The notes: generated by a model not told the origin, from the sequence alone. 64,000 nt of DNA from Naasia lichenicola (GCF_004801885.1 NZ_SSSM01000001.1:310001-374000), one strand, 5' to 3'; shown: positions 8,846-20,795, numbered from the stretch's first letter. Translations and numbers: made by a program.

Positions 8846-9622
8846 GTGTCCCTACTCACCGAGCTCGTCGCCGGCGCACTGACCGACGCCGAAGCGCGCC
8901 GGGTCGACCTCCCGCTCTCCGCGGTGGAGCGACTGGCAGCTGAGGCCCCCGCACCCCTCGACGCCCTCGACTTCCTGCGCCCCGCGGACAAGGTCAAGAT
9001 CATCGCCGAGGTGAAGCGATCGAGCCCCTCCCGCGGGCGCCTCGCGGACATCCCCGACCCCGCGGCTCTCGCGGCCTCCTACGAGGTCGGAGGAGCCAGC
9101 GCAATCAGCGTGCTCACCGAGGAGCGTCGCTTCCTGGGTTCCCTGCAGGACCTCCGCGACGTCCGCGACGCAGTGTCGCTGCCGGTGCTGCGCAAGGACT
9201 TCATCGCCGAGCCGTACCAGGTGTTCGAAGCGCGAGCAGCAGGGGCGGACCTCGTGCTGCTCATCGTCGCCGCATTGGAGCAGAAGCAGCTCGCCGAGCT
9301 CTTCGCACTGGTGTCCGAGCTCGGGATGACCGCCCTCGTCGAGACCCACTCCGCCGACGAGGTCGAACGGGCCTTGGACATCGGAGCGCAACTGGTCGGG
9401 GTCAACGCCCGCGACCTCGCCACCTTCGAGCTCGACCAGGAGCTGTTCGGCCGCCTGGCCGACGGCATCCCCGGCTCGGTGATCCGCGTCGCGGAGTCGG
9501 CGGTCAAGACCGCCGCCGACGTCGCCCACTACCGCCGTGCCGGAGCAGACGTCGTGCTCGTCGGAGAGGCACTCGTCACCGGTGACCCGGTGGCCCGACT
9601 CGAGGAGTTCCGCAACGCATGA
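8846..9622 (+). CDS. trpC: Indole-3-glycerol phosphate synthase
   Basis: Closes the indole ring from CdRP. The 258-residue barrel has [13 protein letters not shown] (catalytic Glu and Lys, phosphate loop), LRKDFI (catalytic Lys), [11 protein letters not shown] (catalytic Asn) and the phosphate-binding AESAV. It is monofunctional, with no TrpF domain attached. It starts at GTG 8846, and its TGA overlaps the trpB ATG, giving the coupled order trpC-trpB-trpA. Confidence 0.96.
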   Translation: MSLLTELVAGALTDAEARRVDLPLSAVERLAAEAPAPLDALDFLRPADKVKIIAEVKRSSPSRGRLADIPDPAALAASYEVGGASAISVLTEERRFLGSLQDLRDVRDAVSLPVLRKDFIAEPYQVFEARAAGADLVLLIVAALEQKQLAELFALVSELGMTALVETHSADEVERALDIGAQLVGVNARDLATFELDQELFGRLADGIPGSVIRVAESAVKTAADVAHYRRAGADVVLVGEALVTGDPVARLEEFRNA

Positions 9623-10908
9623 CGGATACATCAGCACTCTCGTCAGCAACCCACACCTCAACGACCCAGACCGTGCCGGGCGCGCCGGTGGAGGTCAGTG
9701 CCGGCCTGCAGCAGCCGGGCCCCTATTTCGGCGAGTACGGAGGACGCTTCGTCCCCGAGTCGCTCATCGCCGCCCTCGACGAGCTGACGGCCGCGTGGGA
9801 GGCGGCCAAGGCCGACCCCGCCTTCGGTCTCGAACTGTCCGACCTGCACAGGACCTACACCGGACGCCCGTCGATCATCACCGAGGTGCCGCGCTTCGCG
9901 GCGCATGCCGGCGGCGCCCGGATCATCCTCAAGCGCGAGGATCTCAACCACACCGGCTCGCACAAGATCAACAACGTGCTCGGCCAGGCGCTGCTCACGA
10001 AGCGGATCGGCAAGACCCGAGTCATCGCCGAGACCGGGGCGGGACAGCACGGGGTCGCCACCGCGACCGCCGCCGCGCTGTTCGGCATGGACTGCGTCAT
10101 CTACATGGGCGAGGTCGACACCGAGCGCCAGGCGCTCAACGTGGCGCGGATGCGTCTGCTGGGTGCCGAGGTCGTCGCCGTCACCTCGGGATCGCGCACG
10201 CTCAAGGACGCCATCAACGACGCGATGCGCGACTGGGTCACCAACGTCGAGACCACCAACTACATCTTCGGCACCGTCGCCGGCCCCCACCCGTTCCCGG
10301 CCATGGTCCGCGATCTGCAACGGATCATCGGCGACGAGGCCCGTGAGCAGGTCATCGAGCTGACCGGATCGCTGCCGTCCGCAGTGGCCGCCTGCGTCGG
10401 CGGCGGCAGCAACGCGATGGGCATCTTCACCGCCTTCATCGACGACCCCGAGGTCGCGCTCTACGGCTACGAGGCGGCGGGCGACGGAGCGGACACCCCG
10501 CGCCATGCAGCCACCATCACCAAGGGCCGCCCCGGCGTGCTGCACGGAGCGCGCAGCTACCTGCTGCAGGACGAGGACGGTCAGACCGTCGAGTCGCACT
10601 CGATCTCCGCCGGCCTCGACTACCCGGGCGTCGGACCGGAGCACGCCTGGCTTGCCGACATCGGCCGCGCGAACTACCGGCCGATCACCGACGCCCAGGC
10701 CATGAACGCCCTGCGCCTGCTGAGCCGCACCGAGGGCATCATCCCGGCCATCGAGTCGGCCCATGCCCTGGCCGGTGCCCTGGAGCTCGGCAAGGAGCTC
10801 GGCCCCGAGTCCGTCATCCTGGTCAATCTCTCCGGCCGCGGCGACAAGGACATGACGACCGCCGGCACCTACTTCGACCTCCTCGACGCGGGAGCGGAGC
10901 AGCAGTGA
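9619..10908 (+). CDS. trpB: Tryptophan synthase beta chain
   Basis: Joins indole and serine on PLP. The 429-residue protein has the PLP lysine in HTGSHKINN, the [14 protein letters not shown] region and the phosphate cup GGGSNAMG. The first ~30 residues (Ser/Thr-rich) precede the conserved [14 protein letters not shown], so this copy has a slightly long N-terminus. The start overlaps the trpC stop (ATGA) and the stop overlaps the trpA GTG (GTGA). Confidence 0.97.
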   Translation: MTDTSALSSATHTSTTQTVPGAPVEVSAGLQQPGPYFGEYGGRFVPESLIAALDELTAAWEAAKADPAFGLELSDLHRTYTGRPSIITEVPRFAAHAGGARIILKREDLNHTGSHKINNVLGQALLTKRIGKTRVIAETGAGQHGVATATAAALFGMDCVIYMGEVDTERQALNVARMRLLGAEVVAVTSGSRTLKDAINDAMRDWVTNVETTNYIFGTVAGPHPFPAMVRDLQRIIGDEAREQVIELTGSLPSAVAACVGGGSNAMGIFTAFIDDPEVALYGYEAAGDGADTPRHAATITKGRPGVLHGARSYLLQDEDGQTVESHSISAGLDYPGVGPEHAWLADIGRANYRPITDAQAMNALRLLSRTEGIIPAIESAHALAGALELGKELGPESVILVNLSGRGDKDMTTAGTYFDLLDAGAEQQ

Positions 10909-11783
10909 GCGGCGCCTCTTCGAGCACCAGCCCGGTCGCCGCCAGGATCAGTCAACGCCGCGACGACGGCACGGGCGCGCTGGTCGGCTACCTCCCCATC
11001 GGATTCCCCGACCTCGACACGAGCATCGAGGCCGCCGTCGCGCTGGTCGAGAACGGCGTCGACATCCTCGAGCTGGGGCTGCCGTATTCGGACCCCGTCA
11101 TGGACGGCCCGGTCATCCAGGCCGCAGCTCAGCAGTCCCTCGCGAACGGCTTCAAGCTCCGCCACGCGTTCGACGCCGTCCGCGCGGTGAAGGAGCGGGT
11201 CTCGGCGCCGGTCCTGCTGATGACCTACTGGAACCCGATCATCCAGTTCGGCGTCGACAGCTTCGCCGACCAGCTGCAGGCGGCCGGGGGAGCGGGGCTC
11301 ATCACGCCCGACCTCGTACCGGACGAGGCGACAGGCTGGCTCGCCGCGTCCGACCGCACCGGACTCGACCGCGTCTTCCTCGCGGCCCCGTCCTCCTCCG
11401 AGACCCGCCTCCGCCGCACGGCCGAGGTCAGTCGCGGCTTCGTCTACGCGGTCTCGACCATGGGCATCACCGGTGCGCGCGCCGACGTCGACCGCGCTGC
11501 CCGCGGACTCGTCGGCCGACTCCGAGATGTCGGAGTGGACGGCGAGAGCGCCTTCACCTGCGTCGGAATCGGCATCTCGACCGGCAAGCAGGTCCGTGAG
11601 GTGCTCGGCTACGCCGACGGCGCGATCGTCGGATCGGCGCTCGTTGCCGCCCTCGCCGAAGGCGGAGTCAGCGCGGTCGCGGCCTGTGCCGCCGGGCTCT
11701 CCGAAGGCACGGCGCCGGTCGGCGCCGACGACGCCATCGCAGCCGTCGCCGACGTCGCGCGCGAAGGCTCGGTCTCGGCATGA
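10905..11783 (+). CDS. trpA: Tryptophan synthase alpha chain
   Basis: Splits indole-3-glycerol phosphate and channels indole to TrpB. The 292-residue barrel shows GYLPIGFPD, the catalytic Glu in [12 protein letters not shown], the catalytic Asp in DPVMDGP, MTYWNP and [12 protein letters not shown]. The GTG start overlaps the trpB stop and the TGA overlaps the lgt ATG at 11780. The C-terminal ~35 residues are Ala-rich and poorly conserved in appearance. Confidence 0.96.
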   Translation: MSGASSSTSPVAARISQRRDDGTGALVGYLPIGFPDLDTSIEAAVALVENGVDILELGLPYSDPVMDGPVIQAAAQQSLANGFKLRHAFDAVRAVKERVSAPVLLMTYWNPIIQFGVDSFADQLQAAGGAGLITPDLVPDEATGWLAASDRTGLDRVFLAAPSSSETRLRRTAEVSRGFVYAVSTMGITGARADVDRAARGLVGRLRDVGVDGESAFTCVGIGISTGKQVREVLGYADGAIVGSALVAALAEGGVSAVAACAAGLSEGTAPVGADDAIAAVADVAREGSVSA

Positions 11784-12802
11784 GCGGTCTTGTAGGCTCG
11801 TCGCTCGTGGCGCCGCTCAGCATCCCCAGTCCTCCCAGCGAATGGGTGACCTACGTCATCCCCGTCGGCGGGCTGACCTTCACCATCCACGCCTACGCGC
11901 TGATCATCCTGGTCGGCATCATCGCGGCCATCGTGCTCACCTCGCGCCGTCTCACGGCCCGCGGGGCAGAGCCGGGCATCGTCATCGACATCGCCCTCTG
12001 GGCTGTGCCGCTCGGCATCATCGGAGCACGGCTCTACCACGTGTTCACCCACGTCTCCGACTACTTCGTGGCCGGCAAGAGCCCGCTGGACACCTTCATC
12101 GGCGTCATCGCGATCTGGGAGGGCGGCAACGCCATCTTCGGATCGCTGATCGGCGGAGCGATCGGCGTGCTCATCGGCTGCCGGATCTCGGGACTGCGCT
12201 TCTGGACCTTCGCCGACGCGCTCGCTCCCGGGCTGCTCATCGCGCAGGCCCTGGGCAGGCTCGGCAACTGGTTCAACGTCGAGCTCTACGGGATCCCCAC
12301 CGACCTGCCGTGGGGCCTCGAGGTGCCATCGAGCAACTCCGCCTTCCCCGCAGGGCTCGCGGACGGCACGCTCTTCCACCCGACCTTCCTCTACGAGCTG
12401 ATCTGGAACCTGATCGGCGCCGCCCTGCTGATCGTGCTCGGCCGCAGGGCTTCGCTGCAGTGGGGCAAGACCCTGGCGCTCTACCTCATCTGGTACGGCA
12501 TCGGCCGCTCGGCCATCGAATCCATCCGGATCGACACCAGCGAGGTCTTCCTCGGCATCCGCACCAACGTCTGGGCGGGCTTCGCCGCGATCCTCATCGG
12601 CGTCGTGATCTTCGTCGTGCAGTCGCGTCGCCACCCGGGCCTCGAGCCCAGCCCCTACCGACCCGGCCGCGAGTGGGCGGGCGATCGCAAACCGGTAGGC
12701 TCCAGCTACACCGCCTCGGACTTCGAGGATGGCGCCGGCCCGGACACCACGGATGCCGCGCCCCGCGAAGCCGCCACAAGCGGAGCAGCGAGAAGCAAGT
12801 AG
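11780..12802 (+). CDS. lgt: Prolipoprotein diacylglyceryl transferase
   Basis: Membrane enzyme that transfers diacylglycerol from phosphatidylglycerol to the lipobox cysteine of prolipoproteins; the two lipoproteins at 33-34 kb would be substrates. The 340-residue protein has about seven hydrophobic segments and the family signature GRLGNWFNVELYG near residue 156, with the conserved Arg/Asn/Glu. The C-terminal ~55 residues (from about 288) are hydrophilic and variable. Start choice: ATG 11780 overlaps the trpA stop; GTG 11807 is 8 nt after a TAGGCT box. lgt next to trpA is the common actinobacterial arrangement. Confidence 0.93.
   Translation: MSGLVGSSLVAPLSIPSPPSEWVTYVIPVGGLTFTIHAYALIILVGIIAAIVLTSRRLTARGAEPGIVIDIALWAVPLGIIGARLYHVFTHVSDYFVAGKSPLDTFIGVIAIWEGGNAIFGSLIGGAIGVLIGCRISGLRFWTFADALAPGLLIAQALGRLGNWFNVELYGIPTDLPWGLEVPSSNSAFPAGLADGTLFHPTFLYELIWNLIGAALLIVLGRRASLQWGKTLALYLIWYGIGRSAIESIRIDTSEVFLGIRTNVWAGFAAILIGVVIFVVQSRRHPGLEPSPYRPGREWAGDRKPVGSSYTASDFEDGAGPDTTDAAPREAATSGAARSK
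11793..11798 (+). promoter_or_regulatory. -10 box inside the 5' end of lgt
   Basis: TAGGCT lies 8 nt before an in-frame GTG at 11807. If used, it would give a leaderless lgt transcript starting nine codons downstream of the ATGA-coupled start. It is within the annotated lgt frame, so this is a second, alternative start signal. Confidence 0.45.
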
Positions 12803-13109
12803 CGCCGGATCGGCACCCGATCCTCGACGCTACGCAGCGCCGAGGATCTCCGCCTCACGTCGGGAAGACGCCTCAGTCCGTCGAACGAGTGCCCAGCATC
12901 GGTCGAGCGACATCGACCCGGCCCGCCGTGCCGCACAATGGATGGACCTCGCCGAACCGGCGACGACCTCACGGACCGCCCGCACCCTGACAGCGATCCA
13001 CGCGAACGAAGCCGGCAGCACCCTGCCAGCACCACCTGCCAGCACCACACACTCTTAGAGGGCCATCGACGTCCCTGCCCCACCACCATCCCTCGAGGAA
13101 GGCGTGCCG
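12803..13109 (+). other. lgt-gltB intergenic region
   Basis: 307 nt without a convincing gene. Just after lgt, ATCCTCG (12820-12826) and CGAGGAT (12841-12847) can form a short hairpin that may be a weak terminator. Near 13018-13050 there is a direct repeat of CTGCCAGCACCAC. CTTAGAGG near 13054 may be part of the gltB promoter, but no -35 is recognisable. The gltB ribosome site GAGGAAGG lies at 13095-13102. Confidence 0.35.
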
Positions 13110-16100
13110 ATGAACAGCGGACAGGACAAGGTCGCCTCGCGCGACGGCTCCACGGCCCTACCGGTTCCATCTGTGCCTGCTCCATCTGCTCCGACTCCGT
13201 TCGGCCAGTTCTCCACCCGGCCCGCGGCCATGGGCATGTACGACCCCTCCGCGGAGAAGGACGCCTGCGGGCTCGCGATGGTCGCCACCATGCGCGGCTA
13301 CGGCGGCCACGACATCATCGACGCTGCGCTCGGCGCGCTGCGCAACCTGGAGCACCGCGGGGCGGTCGGCTCCGACGCCGGAACCGGTGACGGCGCCGGC
13401 ATCCTCACCCAGATCCCCGACGAGTTCCTCCGCGCCGTCGTGCCGTTCGAGCTGCCGCCCGTCGGTCAGTACCTCGTCGGCCTCGCCTTCCTGCCCACCG
13501 ACGACGCCGAGCGCGCCGCCCTCAAGGCGAACATCGAGAAGCTGGCCGAAGAGGAGAACCTGAAGGTCCTCGGCTGGCGCGACGTTCCCCACCGCCCCGA
13601 GGAGGTCGGCAACCTCGCCCGCAGCGCGATGCCCGTCTTCGAGCAGCTGTTCCTCGAGAGCGTCCGGCACGACAAGGGCGGGATCCCCTTCGCGGGCATC
13701 GTCCTCGACCGGCAGGCCTTCCGACTGCGCAAGCGGTCCGAACGCGAGTACGGCGCCTTCTTCTGCTCGCTGTCCAGCCGCACCCTCGTGTACAAGGGGA
13801 TGGTCACGACCCTGCAGCTCGAGCCGTTCTACCCCGACCTGTCGGACGAGCGCTTCTCGACCGCCCTCGCGCTCGTGCACTCCCGCTACTCCACGAACAC
13901 CTTCCCGTCGTGGCCACTCGCCCAGCCGTTCCGGATGATCGCCCACAACGGCGAGATCAACACGGTGCAGGGCAACCGCAACTGGATGCGCGCTCGCCAG
14001 TCGCAGCTCGAGAGCGAGCTGATCGGAGACATCGGCCCGATGCTCCCCATCGTCACCCCCGGCGCCAGCGACTCCGCCTCCTTCGACGAGGTCGTCGAGC
14101 TGCTCAGCCTCACCGGCCGGTCCCTGCCGCACGCCGTGATGATGATGGTGCCCGAGGCGTGGGAGAACAACCCCGCCATGGACCCCGAGCGTCACGCTTT
14201 CTACGAGTACCACTCGATGCTCATGGAGCCGTGGGACGGGCCCGCCGCCCTCGTCTTCACCGACGGCTCGCTCGTCGGCGGCACACTCGACCGCAACGGG
14301 CTGCGCCCCGGACGATTCCTCGTCACCGACGACGGACTCGTCGTCGCCGCCAGCGAGATGGGCGTCATCGACGTCGACCCCGCCAAGGTCGTCCGCAAGG
14401 GCCGCCTCCGTCCCGGCCGGATGCTCATCGTCGACACCGTCGCCGGTCGGATCATCGAAGACGACGAGATCAAGGCCGACCTCGCATCCGCCGAGCCGTA
14501 CGCCGAGTGGCTCGAAGGCGGCCGGATCCACCTCGCCGACCTGCCCGAGCGCGAGCACATCGTGCACACGCCCGCCTCCGTCACCCGCCGCCAGCGCACC
14601 TTCGGCTACACCGAGGAGGAGGTCCGCATCCTGCTCGCGCCCATGGCCCGCGCCGGAGCCGAGCCCCTCGGCGCCATGGGATCCGACACCCCGATAGCGG
14701 TCCTCTCGGACCGTCCTCGGCTGCTCTTCGACTACTTCACCCAGCAGTTCGCCCAGGTGACCAACCCGCCGCTCGACTCCATCCGCGAAGAGGTCGTCAC
14801 CTCCCTCGGCTGCGGACTCGGCCCGGAGCGCAACCTGCTCTCGGCGGGGCCGGAGCACGCCAAGCAGGTCGTGCTCTCGTTCCCGGTCATCGACAACGAC
14901 GAGCTCGCCAAGATCCAGCACATCGACCCGTCGCCCGGAAGCTCGGTGACCACGACCGTCCGCGGCCTGTACCGGGTCGATGACGGCCCCATGGCCCTGC
15001 AGCGCCGGATCGCCGCCATGTGCGACGAGGTGGACGAGGCGATCGAGAGCGGCGCCCAGTTCATCGTGCTATCCGACCGCGACTCCACCCGCGAGCTCGC
15101 TCCCATGCCGTCCCTGCTGATGACCGCCGCGATCCACCACCACCTCATCCGCAGGGAGAACCGGATGAAGGTCGGCCTCGTGATCGAGGCCGGGGACGTC
15201 CGCGAGGTGCACCACGTCGCGCTGCTGATCGGCTACGGCGCATCGGCGGTGAATCCGTACCTCGCCATGGAGTCCTGCGAGCAGCTCGTCCGCTCCGGCG
15301 CCATCACGGGCATCACGCCCGAGAAGGCCGTCAAGAACGTGATCAAGGCTCTCGGCAAGGGCGTGCTCAAGATCATGTCGAAAATGGGGATCTCGACCGT
15401 CTCGTCCTACGCGGGCGCCCAGGCGTTCGAGGCCGTCGGCCTCTCCCAGGCCTTCATCGACGAGTACTTCACGGGCACGGTCACCAAGCTCGGCGGTGTC
15501 GGCATCGACGTCATCGCGGCCGAGAGCGCCGCCCGGCACACCTCCGCGTACCCGGACGACGCGGCCATCGTCGCGCACGAGCGCCTGTGGACCGGCGGCG
15601 AGTACCAGTGGCGCCGCGACGGCCCGCCCCATCTCTTCAACCCCGACACCGTCTTCCGGCTGCAGCACTCCACCCGCCAGCGCCGGTACGACATCTTCCG
15701 CGAGTACACCAAGCTCATCGACGACCAGGCCGAGAAGCTGATGACGCTGCGCGGACTGTTCAAGGTGAAGCACCACGACAGGAAGCCGATCCCGCTCGAC
15801 GACGTCGAGCCGATCGAGAGCATCGTCCGCCGCTTCAACACCGGGGCGATGAGCTACGGCTCCATCTCCAAGGAGGCGCACGAGACGCTCGCGATCGCCA
15901 TGAACCAGCTCGGCGGACGCAGCAACACAGGTGAGGGCGGCGAGGACGTCGATCGCCTCCTCGACCCGGAGCGCCGCAGTGCCATCAAGCAGGTCGCGTC
16001 CGGCCGGTTCGGCGTCACGAGCATGTACCTGACCCATGCCACGGACATCCAGATCAAGCTCGCCCAGGGCGCCAAGCCGGGTGAGGGCGGGCAGCTACCC

Positions 16101-17759
16101 CCGGGCAAGGTGTATCCGTGGATCGCCCGCACCCGGCACGCCACCGCGGGCGTCGGCCTCATCTCCCCGCCCCCGCATCACGACATCTACTCGATCGAAG
16201 ACCTCAAGCAGCTGATCTTCGACCTCAAGCGGGCAAACCCCGACGCGCGAGTGCACGTCAAGCTGGTCAGCCAGAACGGGATCGGCGCCGTCGCGGCCGG
16301 TGTCGCGAAGGCCAAGGCGGACGTCGTGCTCGTCTCCGGGCACGACGGCGGAACGGGCGCCAGCCCGCTCAACTCGCTGAAGCACGCCGGAACGCCATGG
16401 GAGCTCGGATTGGCCGAGACCCAGCAGACCCTCATGCTCAACGGGCTCCGCGACCGGGTCACCGTGCAGGTCGACGGCCAGATGAAGACCGGCCGCGACG
16501 TGCTCATCGCCGCGCTCCTCGGCGCCGAGGAGTACGGCTTCGCCACCGCGCCTCTCGTCGTCGAGGGCTGCATCCTGATGCGGGTCTGCCACCTCGACAC
16601 CTGCCCGGTCGGCGTCGCGACCCAGAACCCCGAGCTGCGCAAGCGCTTCACGGGCAAGCCCGAGTTCGTCGTGAACTTCTTCGAGTTCCTCGCCCAGGAG
16701 GTCCGCGAGCTGCTCGCCGAGCTCGGCTACAGGACGCTCGACGAGGTCATCGGCCGCAACGACCTGCTCGACGTGGACCGCGCCGTGGACCACTGGAAGG
16801 CGGACGGCCTCGACCTGTCGCCGATCCTGGTCGGCCCGGAGTTCAGCGCCGACGAGCCCCGCATCGGCACCGTCGCGCAGGACCACGAGCTGGAGCACCA
16901 CTTCGACCGCCAGCTGATCCACAAGGCCGCCGACGTGCTCGAGAACGGCGGTCGGCTCCTGCTCGACCTGCCGATCCGCAACACCGAGCGCGCCGTCGGG
17001 ACCATGCTCGGCCACGAGGTCACCAAGCGCCACGGCGTCAACGGTCTCGCGGACGGCTCGATCGACGTGACCCTCCGGGGATCGGCCGGCCAGTCGCTCG
17101 GCGCCTTCATGCCGGGCGGCATCACGCTGCGCCTCATCGGCGACAGCAACGACTACGTCGGCAAGGGGCTCTCGGGCGGCTCGATCATCCTGCGGCCGCC
17201 GGCGAACGCCGGCTTCGTCGCCGAGGACAACGTGATCGCCGGCAACGTCATCGGCTACGGCGCCACGCAGGGCGTCATGTTCCTGCGCGGCATCGTCGGC
17301 GAGCGCTTCCTGGTCCGCAACTCGGGCGCAACGGCGGTCGTCGAGGGAGTGGGCGACCACGCCCTCGAGTACATGACGGGTGGGCTCGCGCTCATCCTCG
17401 GCTCCGTCGGCCGCAACCTCGGCGCCGGCATGTCGGGCGGCACCGCCTACGTGTACGGACTCGAGACGGAGAGCGTCAACCGCGATGCCATCGCGACCGG
17501 CGAGCTCACCCTGTCCGCCCTCGACTCCGCCGATGTCGAGATCGTCCGCGACCTGCTCGAACGGCACCTCGCCGAGACGGGCTCCGCCGTGGCGGAGCGG
17601 ATGCTGGCCGACTTCGACGCATCCGTCGCCGGCTTCACCAAGGTGCTGCCGCGCGACTACGCCGCGGTGCTCGCCACCCGTCAGACGGCGGTCGACGAGG
17701 GACTCGACCCCGACGGCGACGTCGTCTGGGGACGCATCATGGAGGTGACCGGTGGCTGA
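13110..17759 (+). CDS. gltB: Glutamate synthase (NADPH), large subunit
   Basis: Makes glutamate from 2-oxoglutarate and glutamine with GltD. The 1549-residue protein has a class II glutaminase domain whose N-terminal nucleophile is C53 in KDACGLAM, so residues 1-52 should be a cleaved propeptide. After it come the central domain, the FMN-binding synthase domain (about 830-1200) with [13 protein letters not shown] and [12 protein letters not shown], and a C-terminal GXGXG beta-helix. The 3Fe-4S cysteines are C1154, C1160 and C1165 ([15 protein letters not shown]). ATG 13110 is preferred over GTG 13104 because of spacing from GAGGAAGG. gltD follows after 44 nt. Confidence 0.97.
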   Translation: MNSGQDKVASRDGSTALPVPSVPAPSAPTPFGQFSTRPAAMGMYDPSAEKDACGLAMVATMRGYGGHDIIDAALGALRNLEHRGAVGSDAGTGDGAGILTQIPDEFLRAVVPFELPPVGQYLVGLAFLPTDDAERAALKANIEKLAEEENLKVLGWRDVPHRPEEVGNLARSAMPVFEQLFLESVRHDKGGIPFAGIVLDRQAFRLRKRSEREYGAFFCSLSSRTLVYKGMVTTLQLEPFYPDLSDERFSTALALVHSRYSTNTFPSWPLAQPFRMIAHNGEINTVQGNRNWMRARQSQLESELIGDIGPMLPIVTPGASDSASFDEVVELLSLTGRSLPHAVMMMVPEAWENNPAMDPERHAFYEYHSMLMEPWDGPAALVFTDGSLVGGTLDRNGLRPGRFLVTDDGLVVAASEMGVIDVDPAKVVRKGRLRPGRMLIVDTVAGRIIEDDEIKADLASAEPYAEWLEGGRIHLADLPEREHIVHTPASVTRRQRTFGYTEEEVRILLAPMARAGAEPLGAMGSDTPIAVLSDRPRLLFDYFTQQFAQVTNPPLDSIREEVVTSLGCGLGPERNLLSAGPEHAKQVVLSFPVIDNDELAKIQHIDPSPGSSVTTTVRGLYRVDDGPMALQRRIAAMCDEVDEAIESGAQFIVLSDRDSTRELAPMPSLLMTAAIHHHLIRRENRMKVGLVIEAGDVREVHHVALLIGYGASAVNPYLAMESCEQLVRSGAITGITPEKAVKNVIKALGKGVLKIMSKMGISTVSSYAGAQAFEAVGLSQAFIDEYFTGTVTKLGGVGIDVIAAESAARHTSAYPDDAAIVAHERLWTGGEYQWRRDGPPHLFNPDTVFRLQHSTRQRRYDIFREYTKLIDDQAEKLMTLRGLFKVKHHDRKPIPLDDVEPIESIVRRFNTGAMSYGSISKEAHETLAIAMNQLGGRSNTGEGGEDVDRLLDPERRSAIKQVASGRFGVTSMYLTHATDIQIKLAQGAKPGEGGQLPPGKVYPWIARTRHATAGVGLISPPPHHDIYSIEDLKQLIFDLKRANPDARVHVKLVSQNGIGAVAAGVAKAKADVVLVSGHDGGTGASPLNSLKHAGTPWELGLAETQQTLMLNGLRDRVTVQVDGQMKTGRDVLIAALLGAEEYGFATAPLVVEGCILMRVCHLDTCPVGVATQNPELRKRFTGKPEFVVNFFEFLAQEVRELLAELGYRTLDEVIGRNDLLDVDRAVDHWKADGLDLSPILVGPEFSADEPRIGTVAQDHELEHHFDRQLIHKAADVLENGGRLLLDLPIRNTERAVGTMLGHEVTKRHGVNGLADGSIDVTLRGSAGQSLGAFMPGGITLRLIGDSNDYVGKGLSGGSIILRPPANAGFVAEDNVIAGNVIGYGATQGVMFLRGIVGERFLVRNSGATAVVEGVGDHALEYMTGGLALILGSVGRNLGAGMSGGTAYVYGLETESVNRDAIATGELTLSALDSADVEIVRDLLERHLAETGSAVAERMLADFDASVAGFTKVLPRDYAAVLATRQTAVDEGLDPDGDVVWGRIMEVTGG

Positions 17760-17803
17760 GGGGTATGAGTCTTCGCGTCCGGTTCTCGAGAAGGTTGTTC
17801 TGA

Positions 17804-19261
17804 ATGGCTGATCCCAAGGGATTCCTCAAGGTCCAGAAGCGCGAGCTGCCGAAGCGGCGCCCCGTGCCCGTGCGGCTCATGGACTGGAAAGAGGTCTACG
17901 AGAAGCAGAAGAGCGGCGAGCTCATTCGACAGGCCGGACGCTGCATGGACTGCGGCATCCCGTTCTGCCACCAGGGCTGCCCGCTCGGCAACCTCATCCC
18001 GGAGTGGAACGACCTCACCTGGCGTGGCGAGGGTCGCCAGGCCAGCGATCGGCTGCATGCCACGAATAACTTCCCCGAGTTCACCGGGCGCCTCTGCCCG
18101 GCGCCCTGCGAGGCGAGCTGCGTGCTGGGCATCAACCAGCCTGCTGTCACCATCAAGCAGGTCGAGGTGTCGATCGCCGACATGGCGTTCAGCAACGGCT
18201 GGATCGAGCCCCACCCGCCGCAGCGCCTCACCGGCAAGACGGTCGCCGTCGTCGGGTCCGGCCCGGCAGGCCTCGCGGCCGCCCAGCAGCTGACCCGTGC
18301 CGGCCACACCGTCGCGGTCTACGAGCGCGACGACCGGATCGGCGGACTGCTGCGCTACGGCATCCCCGAGTTCAAGATGGAGAAGAAGGTCCTCGAGACC
18401 CGCCTGGGCCAGATGCTCGCCGAGGGCACCCGCTTCCGCGCCGGCGTCAACATCGGCGTGGACATCTCCTGGAGCGACCTTCGGGCCCGCTACGACGCCG
18501 TCGTCATCGCGACCGGCGCCATGGTCCCGCGCGATCTGCCCATCCCCGGACGCGACCTCGACGGCGTGCATTTCGCCATGGAGTACCTGGTCCAGGCCAA
18601 CAAGGCCGTCGCGGGCGATGTGGTCGACAGTCAGATCGTCGCGGAGGACAAGCACGTCGTCATCCTCGGCGGCGGCGACACGGGAGCCGACTGCCTCGGC
18701 ACCGCCAACCGCCAGAAGGCCGCCTCGGTCACCACCCTGGCGATCGGCAAGCAGCCGCCGAGCGAGCGCATCGAAGGCCAGCCCTGGCCGACCTTCCCGA
18801 CCCTGTTCGAGGTCGCCAGCGCCCACGAGGAGGGCGGAGTGCGCGAGTACCTGGCCTCCACCGTCGAGTTCCTCGGCGACGGCGACGGCAACGTCCGGGC
18901 GATCCGCGTCGCGGAGACGGAGTTCCTCGACGGCAGGCGCGTGCCCAAGGCGGGCACCGAGCGCGAGATCCCCGCGGACCTCGTGCTGCTCGCCCTCGGC
19001 TTCACCGGCCCCGAGAGCGATCAGCTCATCGACCAGCTCGCGATCCCGTTCGACCAGCGCGGCAACGTCGAGCGCGCCGGCGACTACCAGACCAGCCTGC
19101 CCGGCGTGTTCGTGGCTGGCGACGCGGGCCGCGGCCAGTCGCTCATCGTCTGGGCGATCGCCGAGGGCCGCGCCGCGGCCTCTGCGGTGGACGCCTACCT
19201 CGAAGGCAGCACCGAGCTGCCCTTCCCGGTCCGTCCGACCGACCACGCGATCGCGATCTGA
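17804..19261 (+). CDS. gltD: Glutamate synthase, small subunit
   Basis: Passes electrons from NADPH to GltB through FAD and Fe-S clusters. The 485-residue protein has N-terminal cysteine clusters CMDCGIPFCHQGCPLGN and CPAPCEASCVLG, an FAD dinucleotide fold (VVGSGPAGLAAAQQ, near 150) and an NADPH fold (VILGGGDTGADC, near 287). It ends with the FAD-contact motif FVAGDAGRGQSLIVWAI. Co-transcribed with gltB in the usual order. Confidence 0.97.
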   Translation: MADPKGFLKVQKRELPKRRPVPVRLMDWKEVYEKQKSGELIRQAGRCMDCGIPFCHQGCPLGNLIPEWNDLTWRGEGRQASDRLHATNNFPEFTGRLCPAPCEASCVLGINQPAVTIKQVEVSIADMAFSNGWIEPHPPQRLTGKTVAVVGSGPAGLAAAQQLTRAGHTVAVYERDDRIGGLLRYGIPEFKMEKKVLETRLGQMLAEGTRFRAGVNIGVDISWSDLRARYDAVVIATGAMVPRDLPIPGRDLDGVHFAMEYLVQANKAVAGDVVDSQIVAEDKHVVILGGGDTGADCLGTANRQKAASVTTLAIGKQPPSERIEGQPWPTFPTLFEVASAHEEGGVREYLASTVEFLGDGDGNVRAIRVAETEFLDGRRVPKAGTEREIPADLVLLALGFTGPESDQLIDQLAIPFDQRGNVERAGDYQTSLPGVFVAGDAGRGQSLIVWAIAEGRAAASAVDAYLEGSTELPFPVRPTDHAIAI

Positions 19262-19305
19262 TTCAGCATCAATCCGACGTTTCCTCACCGGTCGGGCATC
19301 GTGCC

Positions 19306-19311
19306 TAGGCT
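19306..19311 (+). promoter_or_regulatory. pyk promoter, -10 box
   Basis: TAGGCT lies 36 nt before the pyk ATG, giving a leader of about 30 nt that contains the ribosome site CTGGAGGA. This gene has a conventional leader, in contrast with the leaderless genes nearby. Confidence 0.45.
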
Positions 19312-19347
19312 GGACACACCACTACGTCCTCTGGAGGACCCTTCGTC

Positions 19348-20790
19348 ATGAGACGCGCCAAGATCGTTGCGACCCTCGGGCCCGCAACCTCGAGCTATGA
19401 ATCGATCCGGGCCATCATCGATGCCGGTGTCGATGTCGCCCGGCTGAACCTGAGCCACGGCACCTACGACGTCCACGAGGGCGTGTTCGCGACCGTCCGC
19501 AAGGCGGCCGAGGACGCGGGCCGCGCGGTCGGCATCCTCGTCGACCTGCAGGGGCCGAAGATCCGGCTCGGCAAGTTCGCCGACGGGCCGCACGAGCTCG
19601 CCGAGGGCGACATCTTCAAGATCACCACCGAGGACATCCTCGGCACCAAGGAGATCGTCGGCACGACCTTCAAGGGCCTGCCGCACGATGTGAAGGCGGG
19701 CGACTTCCTGCTGATCGACGACGGCAAGGTGCGCGTCGAGGTCGTCGAGACCGACGGCGTCGTCGTCACCACCAAGGTGATCGTCGCCGGACCCGTGTCG
19801 AACAACAAGGGCATCAACCTGCCCGGGGTCGCCGTCAACGTGCCCGCCCTGTCCGAGAAGGACGAGGCCGACCTCCGCTGGGGTCTCAGGATCGGCGCCG
19901 ACATGATCGCCCTGTCCTTCGTCCGCAACGCGGCCGACATCGACCGCGTGCACCAGATCATGGATGAAGAGGGCAAGCGCGTCCCCGTCATCGCCAAGAT
20001 CGAGAAGCCGCAGGCCGTCGACAACCTCGAGGGCATCATCGACGCCTTCGACGCGCTCATGGTCGCCCGCGGCGACCTCGGCGTCGAGCTTCCGCTCGAG
20101 GCCGTGCCCATCGTGCAGAAGCGGGCCATCGAGCTGGCACGGCGGATGGCCAAGCCGGTCATCGTCGCGACCCAGATGCTCGAGTCGATGATCCACAGCC
20201 CCGTCCCGACCCGCGCAGAGACCTCCGACGTCGCCAACGCCGTCCTCGACGGCGCCGACGCGGTCATGCTGTCCGGCGAGACGAGCGTGGGGGAGTACCC
20301 CGTCGTCACCGTCCAGACCATGGCGCGCATCGTCGAGTCCACCGAAGAGCACGGCCTCGAGCGCATCCCGCCGCTCGGCACCAAGCCGCGCACCCTGGGC
20401 GGCGCGATGACCCTCGCCGCCGCAGAGGTGGCCGAGTTCGTCGGTGCCAAGTACCTCTGCGTCTTCACCGAGTCCGGCGACTCCGCCCGGCGGATGTCGC
20501 GGCTGCGCAGTCCGTTCCCAATGAAGGCGTTCACCCCCGAGGAGGCCACCCGTCGCAAGATGGCGGTCATCTGGGGCATCCAGTCGTTCGCGACCCCTCG
20601 GGTGAAGCACACCGACGCGATGTACCGCCAGGTGGACGAGGTCCTGATCAGGGAGAACCTGGCCGAGATCGGCGACATGGTCGTCGTGATCTCCGGATCC
20701 CCTCCCGGTTCGCCCGGCTCCACCAACGACGTCCGCGTGCACAGGATCGGGGACGCCATCAATCGGCTCGCCCCCGCCTGGGAGGAGTAG
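19348..20790 (+). CDS. pyk: Pyruvate kinase
   Basis: Makes pyruvate and ATP from phosphoenolpyruvate and ADP. The 480-residue protein is complete: MRRAKIVATLGPA, DLQGPKIRLGKF (start of the B domain), KIEKPQAVDN (catalytic Lys), VARGDLGVELP, and the signature MLESMIHSPVPTRAE followed by DGADAVMLSGET. The C-terminal allosteric domain begins near residue 350. CTGGAGGA precedes the ATG. It is followed after 5 nt by an alpha/beta hydrolase gene. Confidence 0.97.
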   Translation: MRRAKIVATLGPATSSYESIRAIIDAGVDVARLNLSHGTYDVHEGVFATVRKAAEDAGRAVGILVDLQGPKIRLGKFADGPHELAEGDIFKITTEDILGTKEIVGTTFKGLPHDVKAGDFLLIDDGKVRVEVVETDGVVVTTKVIVAGPVSNNKGINLPGVAVNVPALSEKDEADLRWGLRIGADMIALSFVRNAADIDRVHQIMDEEGKRVPVIAKIEKPQAVDNLEGIIDAFDALMVARGDLGVELPLEAVPIVQKRAIELARRMAKPVIVATQMLESMIHSPVPTRAETSDVANAVLDGADAVMLSGETSVGEYPVVTVQTMARIVESTEEHGLERIPPLGTKPRTLGGAMTLAAAEVAEFVGAKYLCVFTESGDSARRMSRLRSPFPMKAFTPEEATRRKMAVIWGIQSFATPRVKHTDAMYRQVDEVLIRENLAEIGDMVVVISGSPPGSPGSTNDVRVHRIGDAINRLAPAWEE

Positions 20791-20795
20791 CGGCC